Assembly (NCBI GenBank): GCA_020634855.1
Contig: JACKAU010000008.1
Span: 1-64,000 of the forward strand
DNA length: 64,000 bases
Source of the DNA: Anaerolineales bacterium
GTDB taxonomy: Bacteria > Chloroflexota > Anaerolineae > 4572-78 > J111
Direction of reading: 5' to 3'
Shown: one piece after another, positions 6,894 to 15,745 of the stretch
How the letters are laid out: each line of letters begins with the position of its first letter
Numbering within the stretch: the stretch's first letter is position 1
Program-made: the position numbers and the translations under genes
Notes under the pieces: model-generated
Databases searched by the model: none
What the model was told of the DNA's origin: nothing
The model's input: only the letters and a program-made list of their open reading frames with translations

Positions 6894-8861
6894 GTGAATT
6901 CAGGACTTTTTAAGAACAGCATAGTATACCTGCTTATACTGCTGGCTGTTGCTGCTCTCATCTTCAGTATCTTTTCAAGCCCGCGAGACAGCAATGAATT
7001 GGATATCACCACGGTAGCCGAGCAGATCAAGTTAGGTCAAGTAGACAAAATTAGCGTCAATAATGAGGACGTAACGGTTGAATATAAACAGCCCAACGCC
7101 AATGATGCTAAGTCGCGCAAGGAAAACGGGGTCAGTATTTTTACCACGTTTGAGAAGTTAGGCGTCGCCGATGAGGAACTGAGTCAGGTGGACATCGAAA
7201 TCATCCCGCCCGGCGTCTGGAGCGATTGGGGGACATTGGCCATCACCATTCTGCCGCTCCTGATTTTTGGGGGGCTGTTGTTTTTCATGGTGCGCCAGGC
7301 GCAAGGCTCCAACAATCAAGCCTTAAGTTTTGGGAAGAGCAAGGCGCGGATGTTCACCGGCGACAAACCAACGGTCACCTTTGATGATGTCGCCGGCGCG
7401 AATGAAGCCAAACAAGAGTTGACCGAAGTGGTTGAATTTTTACGCGAGCCGGAGAAATTCATCTCGTTGGGGGCGCGTATCCCCAAAGGGGTGCTGATGG
7501 TTGGCCCACCCGGCTGCGGGAAAACGCTGCTGGCCAAAGCTGTTTCCGGCGAAGCGGGGGTGCCGTTCTTTAGCATCTCCGGTTCCGAGTTTGTGGAGAT
7601 GTTTGTCGGGGTCGGCGCCAGCCGTGTTCGCGATTTGTTTGACCAGGCCAAGCGCAACAGCCCTTGTATCATCTTCGTCGATGAGATCGACGCCGTTGGG
7701 CGGCATCGTGGCGCCGGATTAGGGGGCAGCCACGACGAGCGCGAGCAAACGCTGAACCAAATCCTGGTGGAGATGGACGGGTTTGAAACCGACACCAACG
7801 TCATTGTCATCGCCGCCACCAACCGGCCCGATATTCTGGACCCGGCCCTCCTGCGCCCCGGCCGCTTCGACCGGCGCGTTATCCTGGATCGACCGGACTG
7901 GCAGGGCCGCAAGAAAATTTTGGAAGTTCACTCCAAAGGTAAACCGATGGCCAGCGATGTCAATTTAGAAGCGTTGGGTAAAGCCACCATCGGTTTTTCC
8001 GGGGCAGATTTGGAAAACGTGGTCAACGAAGGCGCGATTCTGGCCGCTCGACGCAACCAGAAGCAAGTCACCATGCTCGACCTCGAGCAGGCCATCGAAA
8101 AGGTTCGCCTGGGGCCGGAACGCCGCAGCCGCATTATTAGCGAAGAAGAAAAAGATATTGTAGCGTATCACGAAGCCGGCCACGCGCTGGTCGCCTATAT
8201 GATCCCTGAGGCGGACCCGGTTCACAAAGTCAGCATCGTCGCCAGAGGCGGCGCCGGCGGCTTCACCTTGTTCCTGCCGTCAGATGATCGCACCCTAATC
8301 AGCGAGTCGGCCTTTAAGGCCCGGTTGGCTGTGGGGTTGGGCGGTCGAGCGGCCGAGGAAATCATGTTTACCTCGGTCACCACCGGGGCCAGCGGCGACC
8401 TTGAACACATCACCCGCATGGCCAGAGCCATGGTTACTCAGTATGGAATGAGCAAAAAATTAGGGCCATTGACCTTCGGCGATAAAGAAGAGTTGGTTTT
8501 CCTGGGCCGGCAGTTAAGCGAACAGCGCAACTACAGTGAAGAAGTCGCCGAGCAGATCGACTTTGAAGTCCGCCGTTTGGTCGATGAGGCCCACGAACGC
8601 GCCCTGCAGATTTTGACCGATTATCTGGACACCATGAAGTTGATTGCCGAGCGTTTGAAAGAAGACGAAAATCTGGATGCAGCCGATTTCAAGGCTTTGG
8701 TCGATCAAAGTTTAAACTCTTCATCAGAGGATGGAGGCAGTAGTCCTATTTCATCTGAGGAAGAAACGGTAGAAAAGAAGGCTAAATCATCTGATCCTTC
8801 ATCGTCCGAAGATTCACCGCCCAAAAGGTTACCGCCTTCAGCCGCGCCGTTACCGGCTTAA
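6894..8861 (+). CDS. ftsH: ATP-dependent zinc metalloprotease FtsH (paralogue 1)
   Basis: This 655-residue membrane-anchored AAA+ protease degrades misfolded or regulatory membrane and cytosolic proteins. Visible features are an N-terminal helix, a second helix (TILPLLIFGGLLFFMV), Walker A GPPGCGKT, Walker B IIFVDEIDAVG, an SRH arginine-finger region ATNRPDILDPALLRPGRFDRR, the zinc site YHEAGHALV, and a downstream acidic ligand region SGDLEHITRMA. Start GTG 6894 follows GGAGG with 5 bases spacing. The final 45 residues are a Ser/Pro/Glu-rich tail. The pore-loop and protease motifs are complete. A promoter precedes it and a terminator follows, so it is a single-gene unit. A second FtsH is at 36541. 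Confidence 0.95.
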   Translation: MNSGLFKNSIVYLLILLAVAALIFSIFSSPRDSNELDITTVAEQIKLGQVDKISVNNEDVTVEYKQPNANDAKSRKENGVSIFTTFEKLGVADEELSQVDIEIIPPGVWSDWGTLAITILPLLIFGGLLFFMVRQAQGSNNQALSFGKSKARMFTGDKPTVTFDDVAGANEAKQELTEVVEFLREPEKFISLGARIPKGVLMVGPPGCGKTLLAKAVSGEAGVPFFSISGSEFVEMFVGVGASRVRDLFDQAKRNSPCIIFVDEIDAVGRHRGAGLGGSHDEREQTLNQILVEMDGFETDTNVIVIAATNRPDILDPALLRPGRFDRRVILDRPDWQGRKKILEVHSKGKPMASDVNLEALGKATIGFSGADLENVVNEGAILAARRNQKQVTMLDLEQAIEKVRLGPERRSRIISEEEKDIVAYHEAGHALVAYMIPEADPVHKVSIVARGGAGGFTLFLPSDDRTLISESAFKARLAVGLGGRAAEEIMFTSVTTGASGDLEHITRMARAMVTQYGMSKKLGPLTFGDKEELVFLGRQLSEQRNYSEEVAEQIDFEVRRLVDEAHERALQILTDYLDTMKLIAERLKEDENLDAADFKALVDQSLNSSSEDGGSSPISSEEETVEKKAKSSDPSSSEDSPPKRLPPSAAPLPA

Positions 8862-8883
8862 ATTGCCTGGAACGTTTGAAAAG

Positions 8884-8916
8884 AAAAAAAAGCGACGTCA
8901 ATCACGTCGCTTTTTT
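8884..8916 (+). terminator. Bidirectional terminator after ftsH
   Basis: The stem AGCGACGT (8891-8898)/ACGTCGCT (8904-8911) with loop CAATC is flanked by eight A and six T. It lies 22 bp after ftsH and before the convergent thioesterase gene, so it can serve both. Confidence 0.9.
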
Positions 8917-8959
8917 ATTACCTAAAAACGAGAAAAACGAATGAGTTCGTAGTGACCGC

Positions 8960-9406
8960 TCAGCGGTTTGTCCCGGCAGCGGCCTTGGCTAAGATGGCCC
9001 GCCACTGGTCGGGGATACGAGCTACGGCGTTTTGGGTATCGAGACAGATATGTTTGGAATACCCCGTCGCCAGGATAGCCCCATTGGCCGCGTCGATAAC
9101 CTCGTAGCTGAACTGCACCTGGCGGCTGTGAACGGTATCAATCCAGCAACGGATCGTAACCCGCTGATCATAAAGAGCCGCCCTCTGAAAGCGAATATTC
9201 AGTTCCGAGACGGCCAGCCGCAGACCGTTGGCCTCAAATTCGGCATAGGAACTGCCGTTCACCCGCATCCACTCGCTGCGGCCTTCTTCTAACCAGATCG
9301 CATAAGAGGAGTGATGGACTATGCCCATCTGATCGGTTTCAGCATAACGTACATGAAAGGTGGTCTCGACGACTTTTTGGGGATTCATAAATTTGGATTC
9401 AAGCAT
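8960..9406 (-). CDS. Acyl-CoA thioesterase, hotdog fold (4HBT/YbgC-FadM type)
   Basis: The 148-residue hotdog-fold protein has the 4HBT signature VRYAETDQMGIVHHSSYAIWLEEGR, in which the aspartate and the first histidine-rich turn are the active-site region. It probably hydrolyses acyl-CoA thioesters in the cytoplasm; chain length is unknown. ATG 9406 is used. ATG 9388 (MNPQK) is equally possible because neither has a clear ribosome-binding site. It follows a HAD phosphatase gene by 6 bp, so the two are likely co-transcribed. Confidence 0.85.
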   Translation of the reverse strand: MLESKFMNPQKVVETTFHVRYAETDQMGIVHHSSYAIWLEEGRSEWMRVNGSSYAEFEANGLRLAVSELNIRFQRAALYDQRVTIRCWIDTVHSRQVQFSYEVIDAANGAILATGYSKHICLDTQNAVARIPDQWRAILAKAAAGTNR

Positions 9407-9412
9407 GGTTAT

Positions 9413-10084
9413 TTAGGGAAGATATGAGTTATGCAGCAGTTCCTGCAAGATTTTGCCGACGTGAAAAACGGTGGGTACCGCATAATCGATTCCCAGCGAC
9501 TGCCGCTCGCTGTCAACCAGGATAGTAGTCATCCCCAGGTCTTTGGCCGGAAAGAGATTACGCGCCCGGTCATCGACCATGATACAGCTTTCGGCCGGCA
9601 CATCAAGGCTGTTTAGTAAGTGGTGGTAAGCTTGCAGATCAGGTTTACTGGTGTAATTTCTGACCTGCACATCACAAATAAGTTCAAAATGATGCTGTAC
9701 TTGCAAGGTGTCCAGCACACGCCGGCTGTGCGCGGTGTCGGCGTTGGTGAAAATAACCTTGCGCAGCGGAATTTCGGCCAGCATGGTGTCCAGCGGTGGG
9801 CTGGCTCCAAAGTAATCTCTGGGATTGACATCGTGCACATAGTGCAAATAATCAGCCGGATCGATACTATACTCGCGCATCAAGCCTTGCAAGGTGGTCC
9901 CGAATCGCTGATAATAGTCCCTTTTTTTGAGCGGCGCATCATCGGCGGGAATACCCACGCGGTGGGTCATATATTGCAAGATGCGGTCGCCGATAACGTT
10001 CATCAGGCCGGCGGCTCTGGGGTAAAGGGTATCGTCTAAGTCAAATAGAACGTATTGGTAAGGCACGCTTTTCTTTACTTTCAT
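9413..10084 (-). CDS. HAD-superfamily hydrolase, pyrimidine 5'-nucleotidase-like
   Basis: The 223-residue protein has HAD motif I (LFDLDDTLYP), motif II (IFTNAD), motif III lysine region (YTSKPD) and motif IV (IMVDDRARN). This pattern, with TLYP after the nucleophile, matches the SDT1/PPM-type pyrimidine 5'-nucleotidases and related phosphatases. ATG 10084 (MKVKKS) is chosen. A TTG 36 bases upstream is also in frame but lies next to the leader hairpin. It is the first gene of a two-gene unit with the thioesterase. A long hairpin ending in a T-run precedes it. Confidence 0.8.
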   Translation of the reverse strand: MKVKKSVPYQYVLFDLDDTLYPRAAGLMNVIGDRILQYMTHRVGIPADDAPLKKRDYYQRFGTTLQGLMREYSIDPADYLHYVHDVNPRDYFGASPPLDTMLAEIPLRKVIFTNADTAHSRRVLDTLQVQHHFELICDVQVRNYTSKPDLQAYHHLLNSLDVPAESCIMVDDRARNLFPAKDLGMTTILVDSERQSLGIDYAVPTVFHVGKILQELLHNSYLP

Positions 10085-10121
10085 ATGGCGTAATGGGTCA
10101 AAACTTATTTCTAATGCCAAT

Positions 10122-10197
10122 AAAAAAGAGGCAGCGATAAGTCGCAGCGAGCGGCAACGGATGGCCAGCTCAACTCACTTGGATCGAAGCCTCTTTT
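10122..10197 (-). promoter_or_regulatory. Leader hairpin with U-tract upstream of the HAD gene
   Basis: On the minus strand, AAAGAGGC (10189-10196) pairs with GCCTCTTT (10125-10132), enclosing about 56 nt, and six T follow. It ends about 38 bases before the ATG. No minus-strand gene lies close upstream, so it is a candidate attenuator or small structured leader rather than the terminator of another gene. Confidence 0.45.
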
Positions 10198-10299
10198 AAA
10201 TGTGCAATTTGCTGAATAGATAATACTATAATACAGTCAGGGAGTCTAACACAATAGGTATTTTAGCCCGTTTTAACCAAACCAGGAAGGAGCATCGTT

Positions 10300-10920
10300 T
10301 TGATTGTCAAACAACTACCCTTAGGCCCCATTCAAACCAACTGTTACATCGCCGGCTGTGAGGAGACCAAAGAGGGCGTCATCATCGACCCCAGCGCCGA
10401 ACCTGAGCAGATTATGGCCGAAATTAACAATCTGGGACTAACCGTCAAATATGTCCTACTGACCCATGCCCACTTCGATCATATGATGGCCAATGCCGGC
10501 GTCGTTGAGGCGACAGGCGCACCGCTGGCCCTCCACCCGCTCGATCTGCCGCTGTTGCGTAACAACGGCGGGGCCAGTTTTTTTGGCATGCAGGTTCCGC
10601 AAAGCCCTGAGCCGGATATGGAACTGGCTGAGGGCGACTCCATCACGTTTGGAACCCATACTTTTGAAGTGCTGTATACCCCCGGCCATACCCCCGGTCA
10701 CGTAAGCTTTTATGAAGCCAATGTCGGCATCATTTTCGACGGCGATGTACTCTTTGCCAGCGGCATCGGCCGCACCGATCTGCCCGGCGGCGATTACGAA
10801 ACGCTGATGACCAGCATCAACGAGAAATTAATGGTTTTACCGGATGAGACTTACGTCTGCTCCGGTCACGGCCCGGTCACGACAATTGGCCGCGAGCGAC
10901 AGAGCAATCCCTGGCTGTAG
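10300..10920 (+). CDS. Metallo-beta-lactamase fold hydrolase, glyoxalase II-like
   Basis: The 206-residue protein has the zinc motif THAHFDH (residues 55-61), a later ligand in TPGHTPGH (about 128), IFDGDVLF and the final SGHGP. This is the compact glyoxalase-II-like subgroup (YcbL/GloB-related), often acting on thioesters; the actual substrate is unknown. Start TTG 10300 is supported by GGAAGGAG 8 bases upstream and by the conserved MxVKxLxLGPIQTNCY beginning. It is divergent from the HAD gene, with about 215 bp between them. Confidence 0.85.
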   Translation: MIVKQLPLGPIQTNCYIAGCEETKEGVIIDPSAEPEQIMAEINNLGLTVKYVLLTHAHFDHMMANAGVVEATGAPLALHPLDLPLLRNNGGASFFGMQVPQSPEPDMELAEGDSITFGTHTFEVLYTPGHTPGHVSFYEANVGIIFDGDVLFASGIGRTDLPGGDYETLMTSINEKLMVLPDETYVCSGHGPVTTIGRERQSNPWL

Positions 10921-10932
10921 GGCTTAACCTTA

Positions 10933-11712
10933 TCAACGGCTAAGTCCCCACCGTTGGCTAACAATCTGCCGGCCCGCCGGACTGGCGATAAATTTGAGCA
11001 GCCGGTCAATCTCGGCCGAACCCGGCTCCGGCACGATCAGCGCCAAATCGCGGCCGAGCGGGTAAGCATCGAGGCTTTCTAGCGTGGGCAGTACGCCCTC
11101 AACCGGCACAGTGCGCACCCGCCTATCGATCAACGCCGATGAGACATAGCCGATGGCGGTAGGGTTATCGGTTACAAAATCGATCACCGCCTGCCCGTTG
11201 GGCAGCACGATAGCCGTGGAGGTAACCGCCTCATCAGCCATGACCATCGTTTCAAATGCGGCTCGTGTGCCGGAGCCGTCTTCCCGGCTAACCACCTGGA
11301 TCGAACGGCCGGCGCTGCCCACCGCTTGCCATTCCAGAATTTCGCCGCTAAAAATGCGCCGCAGATCGATCATCGACAATCCGGAGATTTCATTATCGGG
11401 ATGAACAATGATCGCCACACCGTCGCGGCCAATCGGGGCTAATCGAAACTGACTGTTTAAATTTGATGGCGGCCAGGAAACCATACCGATATCGGCCTCA
11501 CCGCTTTCCACCATCGCTTGTCCCAGGCCCGACCCGCCCCCTTCAATATCAAAACTGACGTGCGGATACTCCCGGCTGTAAGCGTCGCTCAAGAGGGTGA
11601 ACAACGGCTCCACACTGGTCGAGCCAGCAACCTTTAAAAAGACCGGCGGCGGTGGTGTTACGGTCGCGCCACAACCTGAGCCAAAATAGGCGATGGCAGC
11701 TAATACGATCAT
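10933..11712 (-). CDS. Phosphate ABC transporter substrate-binding (PstS-like) lipoprotein
   Basis: From ATG 11712 the 259-residue protein starts with a hydrophobic signal ending in FGSGCG, a probable lipidation cysteine. It then shows the PstS-like fold: VAGSTSVEPLF, GGGSGLGQ, VSREDGSGTRAAFE and IGYVSS. It should bind an oxyanion, most likely phosphate, outside the membrane; no pstCAB genes are nearby. The reading frame stays open to 11982, but that part is made of 7-bp repeats (GGTAATT and GGAGA types) and overlaps uppP. The start is therefore uncertain (11841 is an alternative). Extra N-terminal sequence would derive from the repeats. Confidence 0.75.
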   Translation of the reverse strand: MIVLAAIAYFGSGCGATVTPPPPVFLKVAGSTSVEPLFTLLSDAYSREYPHVSFDIEGGGSGLGQAMVESGEADIGMVSWPPSNLNSQFRLAPIGRDGVAIIVHPDNEISGLSMIDLRRIFSGEILEWQAVGSAGRSIQVVSREDGSGTRAAFETMVMADEAVTSTAIVLPNGQAVIDFVTDNPTAIGYVSSALIDRRVRTVPVEGVLPTLESLDAYPLGRDLALIVPEPGSAEIDRLLKFIASPAGRQIVSQRWGLSR

Positions 11713-11735
11713 TAGCCTAAGACTGCGGGTTGGTT

Positions 11736-11875
11736 TGGTAATTGGTAATTGGTAACTGGTAACTGGTGACTGGAGATTAGGCGATTGATATTTAGAAGCG
11801 TACTGACCAAATTTTAAGTCTCTAATCTCTGATCTCCCCATCTCCAATTCTGTCTCCAGTCTCCCCTCTTCTACG
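11736..11875. repeat. Heptanucleotide repeats between uppP and the pstS-like gene
   Basis: Units of GGTAATT/GGTAACT run from 11736 to 11772, followed by GATTAGnn and CTCCnnT-type units up to about 11870. They lie in the stretch between the uppP stop and the likely pstS-like start, and are open in one frame. Confidence 0.6.
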
Positions 11876-12686
11876 CTCTCATCAGCCCGACCACAATTGA
11901 CAGGATACTCAGAGCGGCGCAGTAGATGGCAAAAACGTACAGCGAGTGGCGCTGGAGGTAATGCAGCAACCAGCGAATACAAATATAGCCCGACACCGCC
12001 GCCGCGATAAAACCGACCGTAATAGCCGGCAACTGCGCCGCAAGCGTGCCTTCGCCCAGCAGATCGACCAGCGCGACCAAACCGGCCCCGAACAATGCCG
12101 GGATTGACATGAGAAAGCTGAAACGGGCGGCCGCCGGGCGATTGAAACCCTGAATGACCGCCCCGCCAATCGTGGCTCCGGAGCGGCTAATACCGGGCAT
12201 AATGGCGGCCGCTTGCCAGAAGCCGATGATCAGCGCGTCGAGCCAGGTCAGATTTTCCAGCTCTTTGGCCCTCGATCCGAAATACTCGGCCACCGTCAGC
12301 AGGATGGCGGTTAGAATCAGCAGCCCGCCGGCCACGGCCGGTGCGGCAAACGCGGCTTCAAAAAAATCTTTGAACAGTAGCCCTAAGACCACCGCCGGGA
12401 TAGTGGCGATGACCACAAACCAGCCGAGCCGCGCCTCAAACGTAGCCAAAGGCTGCCTTTGCGCCAACCCCTGCAACACGCCTCGGGCGATGGCCCAGAT
12501 ATCTTGCCAGAAAAAAATAAAAACCCCGACCAACGTCCCCCACTGGACGAGGACCTCGAACTCGAACGATGGATCGGGCCAACCCAGAAACCACGGCACC
12601 AGAATCAAATGAGCCGAACTTGAGACCGGAATATATTCCGTTGCTCCTTGAACCAGTCCTAAAATAAAGGCTTGCAGTAAATCCAT
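11871..12686 (-). CDS. uppP: Undecaprenyl-diphosphate phosphatase UppP/BacA
   Basis: The 271-residue polytopic membrane enzyme recycles the lipid carrier for cell-wall and polysaccharide synthesis by dephosphorylating undecaprenyl diphosphate. Both family signatures are present: ATEYIPVSSSAHL (residues 15-27) and PGISRSG (164-170), which supply the catalytic Glu/Ser/Arg residues. ATG 12686 is supported by AAGGAA 7 bases upstream. Length matches the family. It is followed by the phosphate-binding-like gene on the same strand after about 160 bp of repeats. Confidence 0.95.
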   Translation of the reverse strand: MDLLQAFILGLVQGATEYIPVSSSAHLILVPWFLGWPDPSFEFEVLVQWGTLVGVFIFFWQDIWAIARGVLQGLAQRQPLATFEARLGWFVVIATIPAVVLGLLFKDFFEAAFAAPAVAGGLLILTAILLTVAEYFGSRAKELENLTWLDALIIGFWQAAAIMPGISRSGATIGGAVIQGFNRPAAARFSFLMSIPALFGAGLVALVDLLGEGTLAAQLPAITVGFIAAAVSGYICIRWLLHYLQRHSLYVFAIYCAALSILSIVVGLMRA

Positions 12687-12718
12687 TCTAATTTCCTTGA
12701 ATATGAGTTTGGTTTTAG

Positions 12719-12790
12719 TTCGTGGTCAGGGCTTTAGCCGTTAATACCGCTAAAGCGGTGACTACGAACCATAGCGTAGCCGGTCACCGT
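12719..12790. repeat. REP-like short palindromes (GCTTTAGC/CGCTAAAGCG family)
   Basis: AGGGCTTTAGCC and ACCGCTAAAGCGGT lie in the gap between tgt and uppP. ACCGCT-AGCGGT-(c)ACTACGAAC also occurs in inverse orientation near 8945-8970, and related GCTTTAGC hairpins lie at 43365-43442 and 60105-60195. Confidence 0.5.
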
Positions 12791-12834
12791 TAGCAACGTC
12801 TATGAGCAAAGTTATAGTTTGGTTTGAGTTTTGC

Positions 12835-13971
12835 TTACTTTCTCTTGCCCCGGTTTTCCTCAGGTACGGTTTGGTACGTTTGCAAAAAGTCACGCTTGTA
12901 TTCGGCAAAACTGCCATCGAGAATCGATAAGCGGATGCGGCGCATAGTGTCGAGCATAAAGTGTAGATTGTGAATCGTGGTTAGCCGCAGGGCCAAAGTC
13001 TCTTTGGCGATGATCAGATGGCGCAGGTAGGCCCGGCTAAAGGTGCGGCAGGTGTAGCAGGTGCAGTCGGGATCGATAGGGGCTTTGTCCGCGGCGAAGC
13101 GAGCGTTGCGCAGGTTGACGCGACCGTGCGGGGTAAAGACTGCGCCGTTGCGGGCGATACGCGTCGGCAGCACGCAGTCAAACTGATCAATGCCTCGCGC
13201 CACGCACTCAAACAGATCTTCCGGACTGCCGACTCCCATCAAATAGCGGGGTTTGTGAGCCGGTAAAACGGGATGCAGCACCTCGAGAATGGCGTGCATA
13301 TCGGCTTTAGACTCGCCGACGCTCAATCCGCCGATAGAATAGCCCGGGAAATCGAGGCTGGTTAGGAATTCGGCGCTCTGAATGCGCAAGTCGGGAAAAA
13401 TGCCGCCCTGGACGATGCCGTACAGCGCCTGATCCGGTCGCCGCTGGGCTTGCCGGCATCGTTCGGCCCAACGATGGGTGCGATCCAATGCTTCGACGTT
13501 GTAGTCGCGATCGTCAGGCGCCGGGCATTCATCGAAGGCCATAATAATATCAGCGCCCAACTTCTCTTGAATGGCGATCACCTGCTCCGGGGTGAAGCGG
13601 TGTTTGGAGCCGTCGAGGTGGGAGCGAAAAGTCACGCCGTCCTCATCGATTTCGCGCAGCCCTTCCAGGCTAAAAACCTGAAAACCGCCGGAGTCGGTCA
13701 GGATGGGGCCATCCCACCCCATAAAATGATGGAGGCCGCCGAAATCGGCGATCAAATCAGGGCCGGGACGCAGGTAGAGATGGTAGGTGTTGGCTAAAAT
13801 CAACGTTGCTCCCAACTCGTGCAAATCAGCCGGGGTCAAAGTTTTGACCGTCGCCTGGGTGCCGACCGGCGCGAAAACCGGCGTGGGGATATCGCCGTGG
13901 GGCGTATGGATTAGACCCGCTCTGGCGTGGGTCAAGGTGTCTTGGGCTAAAAGTTCAAAGGAAAAGGTCAT
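12835..13971 (-). CDS. tgt: tRNA-guanine (queuine) transglycosylase
   Basis: The 378-residue enzyme exchanges guanine 34 of GUN-anticodon tRNAs for the queuosine precursor. Visible are ANTYHL, the substrate-binding DSGGFQVFSL with the catalytic-region aspartate, GGLSVGE, and the zinc site CTCYTC plus a following histidine near the C-terminus. ATG 13971 (MTFSFEL) is preferred to a TTG 9 bases upstream. Family length and all motifs are normal. No other queuosine genes are nearby. Confidence 0.95.
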   Translation of the reverse strand: MTFSFELLAQDTLTHARAGLIHTPHGDIPTPVFAPVGTQATVKTLTPADLHELGATLILANTYHLYLRPGPDLIADFGGLHHFMGWDGPILTDSGGFQVFSLEGLREIDEDGVTFRSHLDGSKHRFTPEQVIAIQEKLGADIIMAFDECPAPDDRDYNVEALDRTHRWAERCRQAQRRPDQALYGIVQGGIFPDLRIQSAEFLTSLDFPGYSIGGLSVGESKADMHAILEVLHPVLPAHKPRYLMGVGSPEDLFECVARGIDQFDCVLPTRIARNGAVFTPHGRVNLRNARFAADKAPIDPDCTCYTCRTFSRAYLRHLIIAKETLALRLTTIHNLHFMLDTMRRIRLSILDGSFAEYKRDFLQTYQTVPEENRGKRK

Positions 13972-14148
13972 CGCAACCAACCGAGTAACTATTTTTCTGG
14001 CTAAACAAACCGGACTATTATATCACAAGATCATGGCTTTTCAAGCGGCTCAGGGCATTGGCATCAGTCCTTATTCTGGCCCTTGTAAAACTTTTAATAA
14101 GTTGAATTTGCGGTTATACTGTACATAAGATAATTCGGGAGCGCCGCT

Positions 14149-15492
14149 ATGGTTATTGTCGATACCTCTAAAAAACGGATTAGCCGCAACTACCCTCGGG
14201 GGATCATCATTTTTCTCTACGGCCTGCTCTGGCTGGTCGCTCTGCTACTGAGTTTTTTGGTCACCGATAGTCTGTTTCCAGCCGGCGACAGTTTGGTGGC
14301 GGTCTTGGGGGTGGCTACCTGGTCGGTTGCATTGGTCGGCGGCATTGGCAGCACTACCGCGATGTTAAGCCGGTTGTATCGCCATCTATCGCTCCGGCAC
14401 GATTTTCAAACTCAACCCTCGGTCGCCTACCTCAGCCAACCTTTGGCCGGTATGGTGGCCGGCATCATCTCCCTTCTTCTCATCGCCGTCCCGGCTGCCC
14501 TCATTACCGATTTTATTAGCAGTTTTGATACGCTGCTCGCCGCCCTTTCTTTCACGAACCTGCTGGCGCCGTTTGCTGAATTCTTCGGCACACTCGGCAG
14601 CGCTTTTGTTGAGACCTTTCGCTCGCCGGCCTTTGTCTCGCTGCAACTCTTACTGGCCTGGATCGCCGGGTTTTATCAGGAATGGGGCCTGAAACAGATC
14701 AAGTCCTTGGGCAAAGATGCGTCCAAGCCCGGCCAAGATAGTTCGGAGGGGCAGGTGGTCGATGTCGATGCGCTGGACGAGAACGATCCGTTTTATTATA
14801 AAGCCTCCTATTACCAGTATCGACGCTTACTGCGCTGGTCCTACACCTGGGGGATTTTTATAATCATCTACGGCTTGGTGTGGTTTGTGGCTTCATTGGT
14901 GGCGTTTGCCTGGGGCTGGCAAGCGCTGGCCGATTATGCCGAAAGCAGCTATCCGGCGGTCAGGCTCATTGTCGCGGCGCTACCGGTCGCCGCTGCCGGC
15001 GGTGTGGGCGGCGTGGTCAAATTGCTCAACTCGCTATATCTCCATGTCTCGGTCAAACAGGACTTTCACTTAAACTATTTGATGGCTTATCTGATCCAGC
15101 CGCTAGTTGGCTTTTCGCTAGGGCTGGCGATGTATCTACTCATCGCTATTGGGTATTTAACCCTGAATCGGGCCTTTAGCGGAACCACGGCCCCCTTTGT
15201 CGATGTTCCGGCGGTGATTATGCTGCAAATCGTCCTCGGCTGGGCCGCCGGCTTCCGCCAGGAGACCGTGACCGATACGATCTGGCAAATTACCGAGAGT
15301 GTCGTAACGTTGATCAAATTAATTTTAGCCTACTTCAACCCCGTCAACCTCTTCGATGAACAAAAGCGGGCCGAACGGGCCAAAGCCATCCAGTCGCATC
15401 TGGGGCTGTTCGATCAGGTCCGTTCCTCCCTGCCCACCAGTGATGCCGACCTGGATTGGGCCGATTTCTTCGCCAACCAGGAGCGACGCTAG
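14149..15492 (+). CDS. Polytopic membrane protein with internal duplication, unknown function
   Basis: The 447-residue protein is made of two homologous halves. Residues ~10-190 and ~225-410 each contain GIIIFLYGLLWLVA/GIFIIIYGLVWFVA, then GGIGSTTAMLSRLY/GGVGGVVKLLNSLY, then AYLSQPLAGM/AYLIQPLVGF, and finish with LLAWIAGFYQEW/VLGWAAGFRQET. About eight membrane helices are predicted by eye. ATG 14149 follows GGGAG by 7 bases. No known family is recognised. It stands alone between convergent tgt and the glycosyltransferase cluster. Confidence 0.75.
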   Translation: MVIVDTSKKRISRNYPRGIIIFLYGLLWLVALLLSFLVTDSLFPAGDSLVAVLGVATWSVALVGGIGSTTAMLSRLYRHLSLRHDFQTQPSVAYLSQPLAGMVAGIISLLLIAVPAALITDFISSFDTLLAALSFTNLLAPFAEFFGTLGSAFVETFRSPAFVSLQLLLAWIAGFYQEWGLKQIKSLGKDASKPGQDSSEGQVVDVDALDENDPFYYKASYYQYRRLLRWSYTWGIFIIIYGLVWFVASLVAFAWGWQALADYAESSYPAVRLIVAALPVAAAGGVGGVVKLLNSLYLHVSVKQDFHLNYLMAYLIQPLVGFSLGLAMYLLIAIGYLTLNRAFSGTTAPFVDVPAVIMLQIVLGWAAGFRQETVTDTIWQITESVVTLIKLILAYFNPVNLFDEQKRAERAKAIQSHLGLFDQVRSSLPTSDADLDWADFFANQERR

Positions 15493-15745
15493 AAAGAGCG
15501 GAGTCCGCGTGGCTAGGGTGTATTTCAAAATTTAGGCGACCCCCTCATTGAAACACTGAACCACTGAATAGACTGATTTCACTGAATTCTAGCCTTACCC
15601 CCTGGGTTCCATCTGAGATTAATTGATTTGAGGCGCAGGGAGGCTCAGTGTTGTCATTTCCATCATTAATTCAGTGTTTCTGTCTCGCCCAAAAACGGAA
15701 ATGCACGCCGTGGCTATGAAGAGGCGGCTTATTCCTCTCAACAGT

